DNA of 64,000 nt, from the NCBI GenBank assembly GCA_016858145.1, contig JAEHOE010000047.1, forward strand, positions 62,001 through 126,000, written 5' to 3'. Positions 1-11,868 of this stretch are shown here, piece by piece. Position 1 is the stretch's first letter, and every line of letters begins with the position of its first letter. The stretch comes from Edaphochlamys debaryana. Its lineage: Eukaryota; Chlorophyta; Chlorophyceae; Chlamydomonadales. The notes beneath the pieces are model-generated. The model did no database searches, was not told where the DNA came from, and saw only the letters and a program-made list of their open reading frames with translations. The position numbers and the translations under genes are program-made.

Positions 1-3000
1 CCTCGGCGCCCAATGAAGAGCGCAGTGCCTCCAGCTCGGCCGTCAGCTCGCCCTCGCGCTTCGCGGCTGCCGCCTGAAGGGAAGTCGCCGAGGCTTCAGC
101 GGCTTGGGTCTGCGCAAGCTGCTCAGCCCGCACAGCAACCAGTTGGGCCAGAAGGTCCGCCTCCCGCTTGGCGGCGGCTTCGGCCTCGGCGGAAGCCGTC
201 TTGGACAGGGCTTCCTGGTCGGCGCGTGTGGCCTCGAGCTCGGCCGCAAGCGTCGCTTCCCGCTTGGAGGCAGCCTCCTGCTGGGCCTTGGCCGCCTGCT
301 CGGCCGCTTGTGCCTGTGCCCGCTGCTCGGCGCGGAGAGCCTCCAGCTCTGCGGCTAGCTCGGCCTCGCGCGCAGCAGTGGCTGCCTGCTGGGCTGCCGT
401 TGCGGCATCGGCCGCCTGCGCCTGCGCCTGCTGCTCGGCCTGAAGAGACTCGATCTGCGCCTGCAGCTCCGCCTCCCGCTTCGCTGCAGCGTCCTTGAGT
501 GCCGCAGCCGCCGCCTCGGCAGCCTGGGCCTGGGCCTGCTGCTCCGCACGAAGGGATTCCAGCTGGGACTGCAGCTCTGCCTCCCGCTTGGCAGCGGCCT
601 TGCGCATTGCTGACACGGCGGCGTTGCTCTCCTGCGTCTGAAGCTGCTGCTCCGCGCGCAGGGCCGCAAGCTGCGCTGCCAGGTCGTTAGTCCCGGCAGA
701 CAGCGACGCCTCCATGGCAGTGCGCTCAGAGTCGATGGACTCGATGCGTGCCAGCAGCTCCGCCTCACGCTTGGCAGCAGCGTCCCTCTGCTCTGCCGCC
801 GCTGCGTTGGCTGCGCGCGCCTGCACCTGCTGCTCTGCCTGCAGCGCCTCCAGCTGCGAGGTCAGCTCGGCTGCAGCCGCGGAAAGCGAAGCCTCGGTAG
901 CAGCGCTCTCCGACCGCAGCGCCTCGAGCTCCTGCTGCAGTTCGGCCTCGCGCTTGGCAGCAGCCTCCTTCTGGGCGGCCGCCGCCGCCTCAGCCGCCCG
1001 CGCCTGTGCCTGCTGCTCCGCCCGAAGCGCCTCGAGCTGCGAGGTCAGGTCAGCTGCGGCCGCCGACAGGGTCGCCTCCGTCTTTGCACGCTCTTCGCGG
1101 AGGGCCTCGAGCTCCTTCTGCAGCTCGGTAGCCCGCCTGCTGGCGGCGTCATCGGCAGCCGCGGCGGCGACCTCCGTGGCCTTGAGCTCCTGGCGAAGCG
1201 CCTCAAGCTGAGCCGTCAGCTCCTTCTCGCGCTTCTCCGCCGCCTCGCGCAGCTTGTCGGCCGCGGCCGCCGCGGCCCGCAGCTGGGACTCCTGCTCCGA
1301 CTGCAGCGCCTCCAGGCTCGCCTCCAGGGCCAGCTCCCGCTTGGCCGCCAGCTCGCGGAGCGTCTCCAGCTCCTGCGCGGCGGCGGCCTTGGCGGCGGAC
1401 GCCTCCTGAAGGCCCGTGGCCGTCTGCTCAAGTCGGCCAGAAAGCTCCGACGCAGCCTTGGCCTGAGCGGCCTGCTCGGCCCGAGCTGCGTCCAGCTGGT
1501 ACAGCAGCTCCGCCTCGCGCTTCGCTGCCGCCTCGCGGGCGCTGGCGGCGGCCGCAGTGGCGGCTTGGGCGTCAGCCAGCCGGTCTCCACGCAGCGCCTC
1601 CAGCTGCGCGGCCAGGTCGGCCTCGCGCCGCGACGCGGCCTCCTTGAGCTTCGCAGCCGCGGCCTCGGCGGCGTCGGCCTGGGCCTTGCGCTCCGCACGC
1701 ACCGCCTCCAGCTGAGTCAGCAGCTCGGCCTCCCGCTTGGTGGCAGCCTCCTGACGGGCCGCCGCAGCGGCCGCAGCCTCCCGAGCCGCAGCCTCCTGCT
1801 CGGCCCTCACAGTGTCCAGCCGGTCGCCCAGCTCCGAGGCGCTTCGCTTCATGGCATCCAGCTCCTGGGCCGAGGCCGCCCGCAGGGCGTTGACCTGAGC
1901 CGTCAGGTCTGCCTCGCGCTTGGCAGCGGCCTCCCTGAGCGCGGCAGTAGTAGCGTCGGAAGCCTCCGAGACCGCCCGCTTCTCCGCCTGGGCAGCCTCC
2001 AGCTTGGCGGCCAGAGCGTTCATGGCCGCCTTGGTCGCGTCTGCCTCTGCCGTTGCCGAGGAGCGAAGGCTCTGGAGCTCGGAGGACAGCTCCAGCTCAC
2101 GTGTGGCGGCAGCCTGCTGTAGCGCGGCTGCCGCCACGCTGGCGGCCTGCGCCTGGGCCTGTTGCTCTGACCGCAGGGCCTCGAGCTTGGCCGTAAGCGC
2201 CGCCTCGCGCGCCGCCCCCACCTCCTTCAGCGCTACAGCCGCTGCCTCCGCCGCCTGCCGCTGCGCCTGCTGCTCCGCCTGTAGGCTGGCGATCTGCGCC
2301 GCCAGCTCCGCCTCCCGCTTGGCGGCCGTCTCCCGGAGCGCCGCCGCCGCCGCCTCGGCCGCCTGCGCCTGCGCGATCTGCTGCTCCTTCAGCGCTGCGA
2401 CTTGAGCCTTAAGGTCCGCCGCTGCACGCGTCAGCGTCGCGGCTTCGGCGCCCATGCTGGCCTGCAGCGCCTCCATCCTGGCCGTCAGCTCCGCCTCACG
2501 CTTGGCCCCCTCCTCCTTGAGCCTGGCTGCTGCCGCGTCAGCCTCCTGGATCTGGATCCGCTGGACCGCCCGCACCGCCTCCAGCTCATCCCGAAGCCCC
2601 TGCGCCTCGGCGCTGGAGGAGGACCGCAGCGCCTCGAGCTGGGCGACCAGCTCCGCCTCGCGCTTGGCCGCGGCCGCCCGCAGCTCCTCAGCAGCGGCCG
2701 CGCCGGCCTTGGCCGCCGCCTCCTGCTCGGCCCTGACGGCCTGCAGCTCTGCGCTTAACCGTGCGGCCTCCGCAACCGCTTCGGCCTTGGCGAGGGCAGC
2801 CTCGACACGGGCGAGCTCCAGCTCCTCGTCCTTGTCAAGGGAACCGGTGAAGAGCGCCTCCAGCTGGGATTTAAGCTCCGCCTCCCGCGCCTCCGCGGCC
2901 TCGCGGGCCGCGCGCTGCTCCTCTCGCAGCGCCTCTAGGCGTGCGGTCATGGCCTGCAGCTGGTCGGCGGAGGCGGAGCGCGAGGCCTCGAGCTCGGCCA

Positions 3001-4642
3001 GCAGCTCCGCCTCCCGCTTGGCGGCAGCCTCCTTGAGGGCTGCGACAGACGCCTCGGCCGCCTGGGCCTGGGCCGACTGGTCGGCCCGCAGCGCCTCCAG
3101 CTGAACAGTCAGCGCCGCAGCCGAGGCCTTGAGGGCGTCAGCCTCCGCATCGGCCTCGGCGCGCAGGGCCTTGAGTTGGTCCAGCAGCTGAGCCTCGCGG
3201 GTGGCCCTGGAGGCCTCGTCAGCGCCCTGCTGCTGAAGGAGCGCCTCCAGGCGGGAGTGAAGGGCGGCCTGGGCAGCCTTGAGCGCCTCAGCCTCCTCGC
3301 CCGCCCGGGCCCGCAGCGCCTCCAGCTCAGCCTGGAGGCCGGCCTCACGCTGTGCAGCAGCAGCCTTGAGCGCTGCCTCGGCCTCCACGGCCGCCTTGGC
3401 CTGCGCCACCTGCTCGGCACGCAGCGCCTCCAGCTGGGCCGCCAGCTCAGCCTCTCGAGCCTCAGCAGCGGCCTTGACCTTGGCACTGGCTGCCTCGGCG
3501 GCGCGGACCTGGCTGGCCCGCTCCTCCCGCAGGGACTCCAGCTGGGCGCTGACTGCAGCTTCACGGGCGTTGGCAGCACTGAGGGCAGCGTCGGCTGCGG
3601 CGGCAGCCTTTCGCTGGGCGGCTTGCTCCGTCTCCAGGGCCTTCAGGCGAGCCCGCAGCTCCGCCGCCTCGGCCTTGACGGCTGCGCTCGCCGCGTTGGC
3701 CTGTGCGCGCATGGCGGACAACTCCGCGGTCAGGTCCGCCTCGCGTGACGCAGCACGCCACACTGCGGCTGCTGCCGCTTCGGCCTCCTCTGCCTGTGCC
3801 TTCTGCTCCACGCGCAGGGACTCCAGCTCTGCCCGGAGCCGGGCCTCCTCAGCCGCAGCCGCCGATCGCAGGGCAGCGGCAGCATCCTCGGCAACCTTCC
3901 GTTGGGCCTCCTGCTCCGCCCGAAGCGAGTCCAGTTGGGACTGCAAGGCTGCCTCCCGCTTGGCGGCAGCGTCCTTCAAGGCTGCAGCGGCCTCCTCGGC
4001 CGCCTTGGATCGGACGGCCTGCTCAGACCGGAGCGCCTCGAGCTGGGACGCCAGCGCGGCCTCGCGGGCGGCCGAGGCCTGCGTGGCAGCCGCGGCAGCG
4101 GCCTCCGCCTCGGCTCGGTCAGCGGCCTGTTGCGCCCGAAGCTCCTCGAGCTCCTGCAAAAGCACCGCCTCGCGAGCTGCCGACGCAGCGCCCCTGGAGC
4201 CGCCGCCGCTGACGCTGGCGGACCGTGCGGACCGGCCCTTGGAGGACGTGGCCCCACGCTGCGAGGAGCCACGCTCCGACTCGGCCTGCAGGGCCTCCAG
4301 CTCAGCCACCAGCTCAGCCTCACGCTCCGCGGCGGCATCACGCAGGGCCGCAGCCGCGGCGTCGGCTGCTGCGCGCTGTAGCAGCTGCTCGGACAGCAGG
4401 GCTGCCAGCTGGGCTGTCAGCTCGGCCTCGCGGGCGGCAGAGGCCTGCTGTGCAGCTGCGGCCTCCGCCAGTAGCGTCTGGCGCTGGGAGGCGAGCTCTG
4501 AGCGCAGCGCGTCCAGCTGAGCCGCGACCTTGGCCTCCTGCGCCACCGCCGCGGCTTTGAGCAGCGCCACCTCCGCCAGCGCCTGCTGCCGGTCGCTGCC
4601 CTTCCCCGACATGATGTCCTGCAGCTGGGCCTGCAGGGAGGC
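1..4642 (-). repeat. Coiled-coil-encoding repeat array, about 108-bp (36-residue) unit
   Basis: The last visible exon of the CBM20/coiled-coil gene is one open frame of over 1540 codons. It is built from degenerate units that start K/A-R-E-A-E-L, continue x-Q-L-E-A-L-R-A-E-Q and end in an Ala-rich A-A-A-A-L-K-D-A-A. The KRE codons at + strand 473 and 581 are 108 bp apart. Those at 581, 764 and 947 are 183 bp apart, so 36- and 61-residue spacings alternate. A few units are one residue shorter. Only the minus frame makes sense. The long plus-strand frames opposite it are mirror artefacts of the repeat. Confidence 0.85.
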
Positions 4643-7600
4643 CTGCAGACGAGGGGCGGAGGGGCGCGGCGTCAACACAAAGGCGTGTCGTGTGGACGTT
4701 GGAAAAGCGTGCATTGGAGGGGCGCATCGAGCTCCTGTTCTAATCCTCAGCCTTACCCCAAAGCCCGCATTGCGGCCGTGTTGCTCCGTCAAGCGCCCAA
4801 GCCCCACGTTCCCTCACCTGCGCGCTTGCTACCTCCTCCCGGTGCCGTGCCGCCTCCGCCTGCCGCTTGGCTGCCTCGGCATCAGCCCGCGCAGAAGCAT
4901 CCTTGAAGCGGGCGCGCTCCTGCAGGATCGTGTGCCCAGAAATGTTAGAACAAGGAAGCAAACTGGACCACAGCGGCTCAGCTACGTCAAGCTAAAACCC
5001 CATCCTCGTGCGCGAGACCCCCAGCAGCAGCACCCACGGACCCCGCCCTCCCGCGCATGCTTGCGCCCACCTGCTCCAGCTCCTTGATCAGCTTAGCCTC
5101 CCGCACGTAGAACTCCGCCCGCATCTGCGCTGCGCTGGCGGCCGCCGCCTTAGGGTCCTTGGCCTCGCCCTTGCCGTCGGCCCTGCTGGCCGCTCCTGCC
5201 CTGCCCGCTGCCTCCGCATTCCCCTGCAGGCTTCCCGACGCCAGGTCTGACAGCACCTCGCCCAGCCGCCGCCGCTCCTCCTCCAGCGAAGCCAGAAGCT
5301 CCGACTCGCGCGCCTGGAAGCTGTTCCGCAGCGCCTCTGCCTCCGCCGCCGTAGCAGCGGCCGCGGCCTCGGCAACAGTGGATGCTGAGCGGAGGTCCTT
5401 CAGGGCCGCTTCCGCCTGTGCGGCGGCGCGCGCGGCGGCGGCATCGGCGGCGGCGGCTGCTGCCTCGGCGCCAGCGGCCTGCTGCAGCAGGGCCGCAATC
5501 TGTGCCTCAAGCTGCTTCACGCGCGACGCTGTACGGGGGAGCGGCAAAAGAGCGAAGCAAGGGATGTAGGTTGCAAAGTCAGGGCGGTACGGAGGCAAGG
5601 GTTGCGAGCACGAGGATAAGCTCCCGACCCCCATGGCCCTGCTGCACCACCCACCTGCTCGCGCCTCCTTGTCGCGCGCCGAGCGCAGGGCCGCCTCTTG
5701 CTGCGCCGCGTGCTCCCGCTGCATGGCCATCAGCTGGGCCTTGAGCGAGTCCACCTGGGGCGCAGAGGGCAGGCAGAAACGCGGTTAGGGTTGTGCCAAA
5801 GGACAGTCTTGACAGTCGCCGGAAAGAGCCTACTGGTTCATGCGGCATCCGGGCAAAAGGAGGAGCAGACGGGCACAGACGGGAGCCCACCTGGCTCGCA
5901 GCCGCTGCAGCCTTGCGCTCAGCCTCCGCCAGCGATGTGGCCGCTGCGGCCGCGGCAGAGCCGGCCGGCACCTGCGTGGCCACGCTGCCGACCCCGGCGC
6001 CCGGCGCGGCGGCCCCCGAGCCGGGCACCGCGCGCACGGCAGCCCGCAGCGCTGCCGCTGCCGGGCCGCCCAGAGCCGCGATGGCCTCGAGCCGGGTTCG
6101 GAGGGCGTCGCGCGCTTCCACCATCACCATCTCCGAGGCGATGAGCTGTCAGTACGGCGTGGGGCAGTAAGCAATGCAAGTTGCTGTTTGGGGCGCCTTG
6201 AGGAGGAACTGACCACATGCCAACCCGCATGGCCTACGTCAGCCGATGGGACCTCCATGGTCCTCGAGCAGAGCTCCCCCTGCAACACACGGTTTGAACC
6301 CCCTTCGCACCTCCTTCTTGGCCAGGTTGGTGGGCGCGGGGCCCAGCACGCGCAGGCGGCCCTCGAACTCCACCGCGGTCGCCTCGTAGGCGTGCAGGCG
6401 GTCGCGCAGGTCCTGCAGCTCCACGGGGGAGACGCGGCCCGTGAGCGCCGCCACAGCGCTGGCCAGCGCCTGCAGGCGCAGTTGGGGAGGGCGGGTTGGA
6501 GAGGCGCAGCACAAGTGAGTTGGGTTTGACAAGGGCTTGCCGCAATGGCCCAGTTGGGGCACACAGGCATCGTTTGCAGCAGGCGCAGCACGCCGCACAA
6601 CGGGACTCGAGCCTCAAGGCAAGCTCCGTAACGGCAACCCACCCGCGGACCCATTTCGGGTAGAGGCTCGGGCACAAGCTCCAGTTCCATCCCCGGTTCC
6701 CCGGCCTCCGCCGCCGCCCCTCCATCTCGGCCAGCGGGAGTGGGCGGCGCCAGGCCGTCTGCATCCGCCTCGGACTCGGGCGGGGAGCCAGAGGGGGAGC
6801 CGGAGCGCGAAATCGGCGGCGACCCAGTTGGGGACCCCGCAGGAGACCCCACTCGAGACCCCACGGCGTCAGCGGCCGCGGCCGCCGCGGCGGCCAGGGC
6901 CGTGTCAGCCGTTGTCTGTGACAGCTCGCGAAGCCTGCCGGATGGGAAGCAGTGCAATCACCGTCAAGACAGTTGCCTTGTGTTAACAAAACCCAATCGA
7001 CCACGGCCCGCCCGGTCAAGGTTCTAGGATCTTCCCAACCATTCATTGCCGAGGTACGGCGCACCTGGACTCGTACTTGCGCCGCGCCTCCCCGAGCTCC
7101 CACGCCAGCTTCGTGTTCTTGAACCGCGCAGCCCGCAGCGCCTTCTGCATCTCCTCCAGCTGAGCCGAGTAGGCCGCCGCCGCGTCAGCAGCGTCCATGG
7201 CGGCAGCGGCGGCAGCTCCGCCGGCGCCGCCGGCGGCTGCAGCGGCGCGGCGGCTGGCCGCTGCCGCCGAGGCCGGTCCCAGCGGCACCTCCTCGCCGTC
7301 GGGCCCCGTGGTGGCGGTCTGCTGGATGAAGGTGCCCAGCATGAAGAGCAGGAAGCGCAGGAGCGCATCGTCCTCGGCGGTAGGCTTGCCGCCTGCGTGG
7401 AGATCACACGAGGGCGTTCGCTGACCGATCTACGGGCTCAGGGGACCGAACTGAGAACGGACGAAGACTGCAGACTGCAGTCCCCCAAGCCATCCCGTTT
7501 TGCAGCTACAGGCGTGTGGGGTGGACGCTTGTGGCATGCTGGCGATGAAAGGCATCGAAGAAGGATGCCCCGCAGAGCTGAAGCCCCCATCACAGCATTC

Positions 7601-10600
7601 GCGTAGGGGGGCTTACCGGCCTCCATCACGACGTCCTGCAGGGGCGGCGGCGGCTGCTGGGGCCGCGCGGCCGCCTCCAGGGGGTCCAGCACCTCGCCCT
7701 CCATCTGCTGCAGCTCCGCGGGCAGGTCCCGCGGGTGGCGCTTGGGAACCACAACCACCTGCAACCAAGGAAGGCGCGGTACGCATAAGATCCGCCTAAT
7801 TCACAGTCCGGACCACATTCCAGGACTCTGGGGCCGGTCCGCAACCGAACAGGGTTGACACGGGACCCGGAACCTCTTGACCCGCAAAGCGCCGCCCGAT
7901 GCCCTACCGGCGTGGTGGGAGTGTGGCCCCAGTAGCAGGTGAACATGGGCTCAGCGCCCGGGGCCGTGCCCTCCAGCACCTCGGACAGCCGGATGCTGCG
8001 GTTGGGCCCCGGCTCCCAGCTGTACCGCCCGTTGTCGTAGTACACCACCTGTACGGAGTGACCAGGAGCAGTTAGGCGCCGGTACCGGCAGTTTCGCCGC
8101 TGCTACAGACCCGATGGCCCGTTACCCCCTCCCAGCATGCCCATCCGGCGCATTGTCCAGCACAGCACTCGCCCTACGCCTGTGGGGCGGCCAATGCCGA
8201 AGTTCCACTGGCTCTGTCGTTGCCCCTTGCCCTTGCCCCCTAGTCCCCGCCCAGACCTTGGCCTCGATGTCGCTCTGAGGCGTGAGCAGCATCTCCGCGC
8301 TCCATGTGTGCCCGGGGCCCCATCGCAGCTGCACGCCGCTGGTGGGGTTCCACGCTCCCAGCGCCGGGACGCTTCCCACCAGCACCAGGTGCTGACCCGG
8401 CGTTGTGACATACTGAGGCACGGTGAAGTGCACCAGAGACATGACCTGGCTGTCGCTAATGCGGGGAGTGGACGGCGCCGCGTCGGGGTCCGGGTTGGGC
8501 CGGTAGAGGGACTGCACAGGCACGGGGAGAGCCGACATGGGAAATAACTGAGCCGAGAGGGCGGCCCAGCAGGGTGGTGGGAGGGACAAGAAGGGCGAGA
8601 GCTGAGGGAGGACAACGGGTGCGTTGAGGCAGGTCCGTCTGGAGACCACAAGGCAGCATAAGGCGATCTGGGTCGGCCGCTCTCGTGTACCCCAGCCACA
8701 TGGTTGCCACGGCAGGAAGGAAGGAGGGGGCAGAGAGACGATGCCGACTTACCGTGACCCTGTACGTGACACAAACCCGGCCCCGGCCCTACCTGCGAGC
8801 AGCCCGTGATACCCCAGTGGCACAGGAGCACGTAGTGGCCCGCCACCCCCGATGGCGGAGCGCCCGCGGGCGCGCCGGGCGGAGGTGGCAGGATGTCCTC
8901 CGCGGGCGGCGGCTGCAGGGTCAGCGCACGGTTGGTGCCCGCCTCCCAGCGCTGCTCTCCGCTTGGGCCCATCACCACGAGCTGCGGGGCGAAGCGGACG
9001 GGAGCACGTGAGCACAGACCTCCCCAGTTGGCTCTGTCTGCTCTTGGCTTCAGCCGCCACGAGATGCACTCACGTCAAACACGTCTTTCGAATGCCCTCC
9101 TAGCCAAGACTTGTCACTGTCCCCGCCTCCCAGGTCGCCAGCCGCGCCACCAGTTTGACTGTGCGCTCTTAGCCCGCAGCGCTGACTCTTGTGGGTACCC
9201 GAGACACACCTCACGTCCTTTGACCAATACCGCACGTCCTTCCTCAGCCCCGCCGGCCTTACCTTTGCCTCCAGCATCGCCCCCAGCGGCAGCTCCACCT
9301 CCCCTCGCCAGATGTGCCCCGGCGAGCTGCTCAGCTCCACCGCGCTGCCCACGTCCCAGGCGCCCAGCTCCGGCACGTTTCCGACCACGACCAGCCGCTG
9401 CCCCGGCCCTCCCACGAAGAGGGGCACCACCAGCTGCACGCGAGCCCGCAGCCCCGGCTTGGGGCCAGCCGGAGCGGCTGTGGCCTTGACTGCCTGAGAG
9501 GAAAGCGCAACGAGTAGGTGGTAAACGGGCTGGCATTGGTGTGTGTGGTTACCAGAGGCAACCAGGGTAGGCGGTAAGGGTTCAAGCTGCCGGGCTGCAG
9601 CCACAGGAGCAGTAAGCACCTCACCTTGGTGTGGCTGTGCTCGTCGCCCCACGCGCACAGCAACGTCTGCGGTGAGCTGTCCCCGCTTGTCGCGATCTGT
9701 TTCAGCAAACGCAGCCGGGGTAAGATGACAAAGGATTCAGCCGGATCACAAGTGCAGCCCCGACCCAGATGAAATCCGCTCAGCCGGCAACCGCTGGAGC
9801 AATCCCCGGCCAACACACGGTACCTGCAGCGCTCGGTTCAGGCCCTGCTCCCACATGACCCTGCCGTCCCGAGCGTCAATCATGACCACCTGCATATTGG
9901 GTAAGAGGAGTCATACTAGCCGAACCTTACGGCAAGGAGATGCAAAGCAACAACCAGCCCTTGTCCTGTGCTGGTCACGTCAGCGCAGGCCAGGCCGGCC
10001 CCACCTTAAACTCGGCACCCTGCGCCTTAGCAACGTCTAATTCCACCTCGCCAGTCCAACGGTGGCCCTCCGACCATGTTAATGTCAAGCCGTTCTCCGC
10101 CTTCCAGTCACCCAGCTTTGGATGGCCGCCCACGACTGCCAGGTGCTGACCGGGCTGCGTTGCGAAGGACGGCACCACAAACCGCAGCCGCACGGTGGCC
10201 GGTGCAGCCGGCTGCGGTGCGGTTGCGGTTGCGGAGCCATTGCTACCGGTGTGCTCCTCGCCCTTCCCTGCTTGAGCGCGGACCTGTGCGGCGGGGTGGG
10301 GAGAGAGGCGACGCACCAAGTGGGTGGGGGAAGAGGCGAAGCGGGTGTTGCGCCCTGTCGCAGGCAGGGACTCAGGGAGTTGGACACCCATAATGCACCC
10401 TCGATCGTATATGTCTAGCCCTCTCTACCTCCGCCGAGGACCGAACAACCACCGCCGGCAAGCGCGCGCGACCGACGATGCCTGGCACGGGCGCTGGGGG
10501 CAGCGGCAGGCGCAGCCAACCTGGGGTCGGCAGTAAGAGTGCCACGGGAAGGATCACGAGTGGGCGGTTGGAAGGGCGCCCTAGGCCAAAGGACTTGAAC

Positions 10601-10789
10601 AAGTGATTGCCAACGGGTGGTGAGCACCGCTCTGTGGAAGAGGCTCCAAGCAACCCCAGTTGCTCAACACATACCTCCACGCTTGCGAGTCGGCAGGCGC
10701 GAGGGGATCAAAGGCCGCGATGGCGCGAGGATGCCCGCCCCTGCTGCTGCCGCTGCTCCGTCTGCGCGTTTCGCAGGTAGCTGCAGCAT
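1..10789 (-). CDS. Triple-CBM20 starch-binding giant coiled-coil protein (SAGA-like candidate), 3' end outside window
   Basis: Eighteen exons join in phase: 10789-10675, 10520-10429, 10283-10005, 9889-9824, 9696-9625, 9493-9263, 8981-8793, 8511-8257, 8048-7908, 7758-7617, 7392-7065, 6934-6643, 6469-6311, 6145-5891, 5754-5655, 5528-5071, 4919-4818 and 4642-<1, giving about 2640 residues with no stop. The start MLQLPAKRADG is followed by an Ala/Arg/Pro-rich stretch ending near VVVRSSAEVRA, like a chloroplast transit peptide. Three CBM20 domains lie at about residues 100-184, 226-308 and 375-455. Each keeps the GxW, W..G and W-E-x-G-x-N-R signatures of starch-binding modules. From about residue 590 the chain is Ala/Glu/Gln-rich coiled coil to the window edge. 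CBM20 plus a long coil is the plan of Chlamydomonas SAGA1/SAGA2, which link Rubisco matrix, tubules and starch sheath at the pyrenoid. That role is inference here, because the C-terminus, where Rubisco-binding motifs would be sought, is not visible. Confidence 0.85.
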
Positions 10790-11868
10790 CTTGTTGCCAG
10801 CTCGTTTACGCACGCGCCGACAGGGAAAGGCAGGCCTACTGCCTACGATGACCCCTCATCGCAGGTCGCCGCGCGCTCTGAGCACGCCTGAGCGCTAGGA
10901 CACCGTTATCGAGGACCGCGTAGAGCGGGTTCCACTGATCAAAAGGGGGTCTGGTGCGTCCCCAGCTGGCGAGCGTTTTGCGCTGCCCGAAACATAGAAT
11001 AAGCAGCCGCTACAGGGGTCACGAGGACAAGTGTTTGATCACGTACGCAAAGCGACCTCGCCGCGGGTAGCGGAGAGTTCGACTATGTCCGCGGCCGTCC
11101 AATCGCGCAAGGCTGTCGGGGTTGACAGCGGCGAGCTCTGCCCCCGTTTAAATCCTCGCCCTGTAGATTGTCGTGGCGTCTGATAATGCTGTGTCCGCGC
11201 GTCTGGCTGCAGGGAGGTCCTCACGGACACGAACCCTTGTCCTGCGCAGGTCCGGGACGGACCCCCCCCTAGGGCCCCGAGGCGCACTCTGTGCCGGCTT
11301 TCCTCAACTCCGTTATGTCCTGCCGTCTTACTCACGTGCCTTGCCGTCAACCGAGCAAGCTTGCCGAACCTCGCACGCCCCCTCCTCCCTTGCAGACCGT
11401 GCCCAGACCGTGCCAAGTTCGCGGGCCCTGAGCGTGCGCAAGCCCTCTGGCACACCAAACCGTAAATGGTCCAACTGTTCACGCCAGCCGTGCCGTTCAC
11501 TACCAATGTGCCAGACACAAGTAGAAAGGAATCCGCCTGGGTCAGCCGCGCGTGTCAACCCTTGCGCAAGAAAGGTCCGGTCCCGAGTCCAGGGCAATGC
11601 CCTCAATACGTTATGACCGGGTACCGGTATGCCCCAGCCTCAAGTCCGTCCACCGCGCGCACGTCGCCCGCCGCGTCAAGCTTGGGCCTAGGGCCAAACC
11701 GGTAAGCGTCTATGAAGTATGTACCACAGTCGTATCCGCCTTCGCTACAGCTAGGCGGCCCCTGAACCCTGCCAGCCCCACGCAGTGCTGCACGGCTTGT
11801 GCTGGACAAGCCCCTGCCATCAATGGTAGTAGTAGTTGGGTTCCATATCAATATGAAGAGAAGTCGCA
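10790..11868. other. Intergenic region between the CBM20/coil gene start and the fasciclin gene end
   Basis: This 1.1-kb stretch lies upstream of the CBM20/coiled-coil gene and downstream of the fasciclin gene, both on the minus strand. It should therefore hold the promoter of the former and the 3' UTR of the latter. I see no exon with good codon bias and no clear TGTAA polyadenylation signal on the minus strand. Confidence 0.5.

Noticed and set aside
3279..4520. Long plus-strand open frames (up to 413 residues of Ser/Ala) across the first 4.6 kb
   Set aside because: They are antisense shadows of the repetitive GAG/GCG-rich coiled-coil exon. The minus frame joins upstream exons in phase and gives sensible protein.
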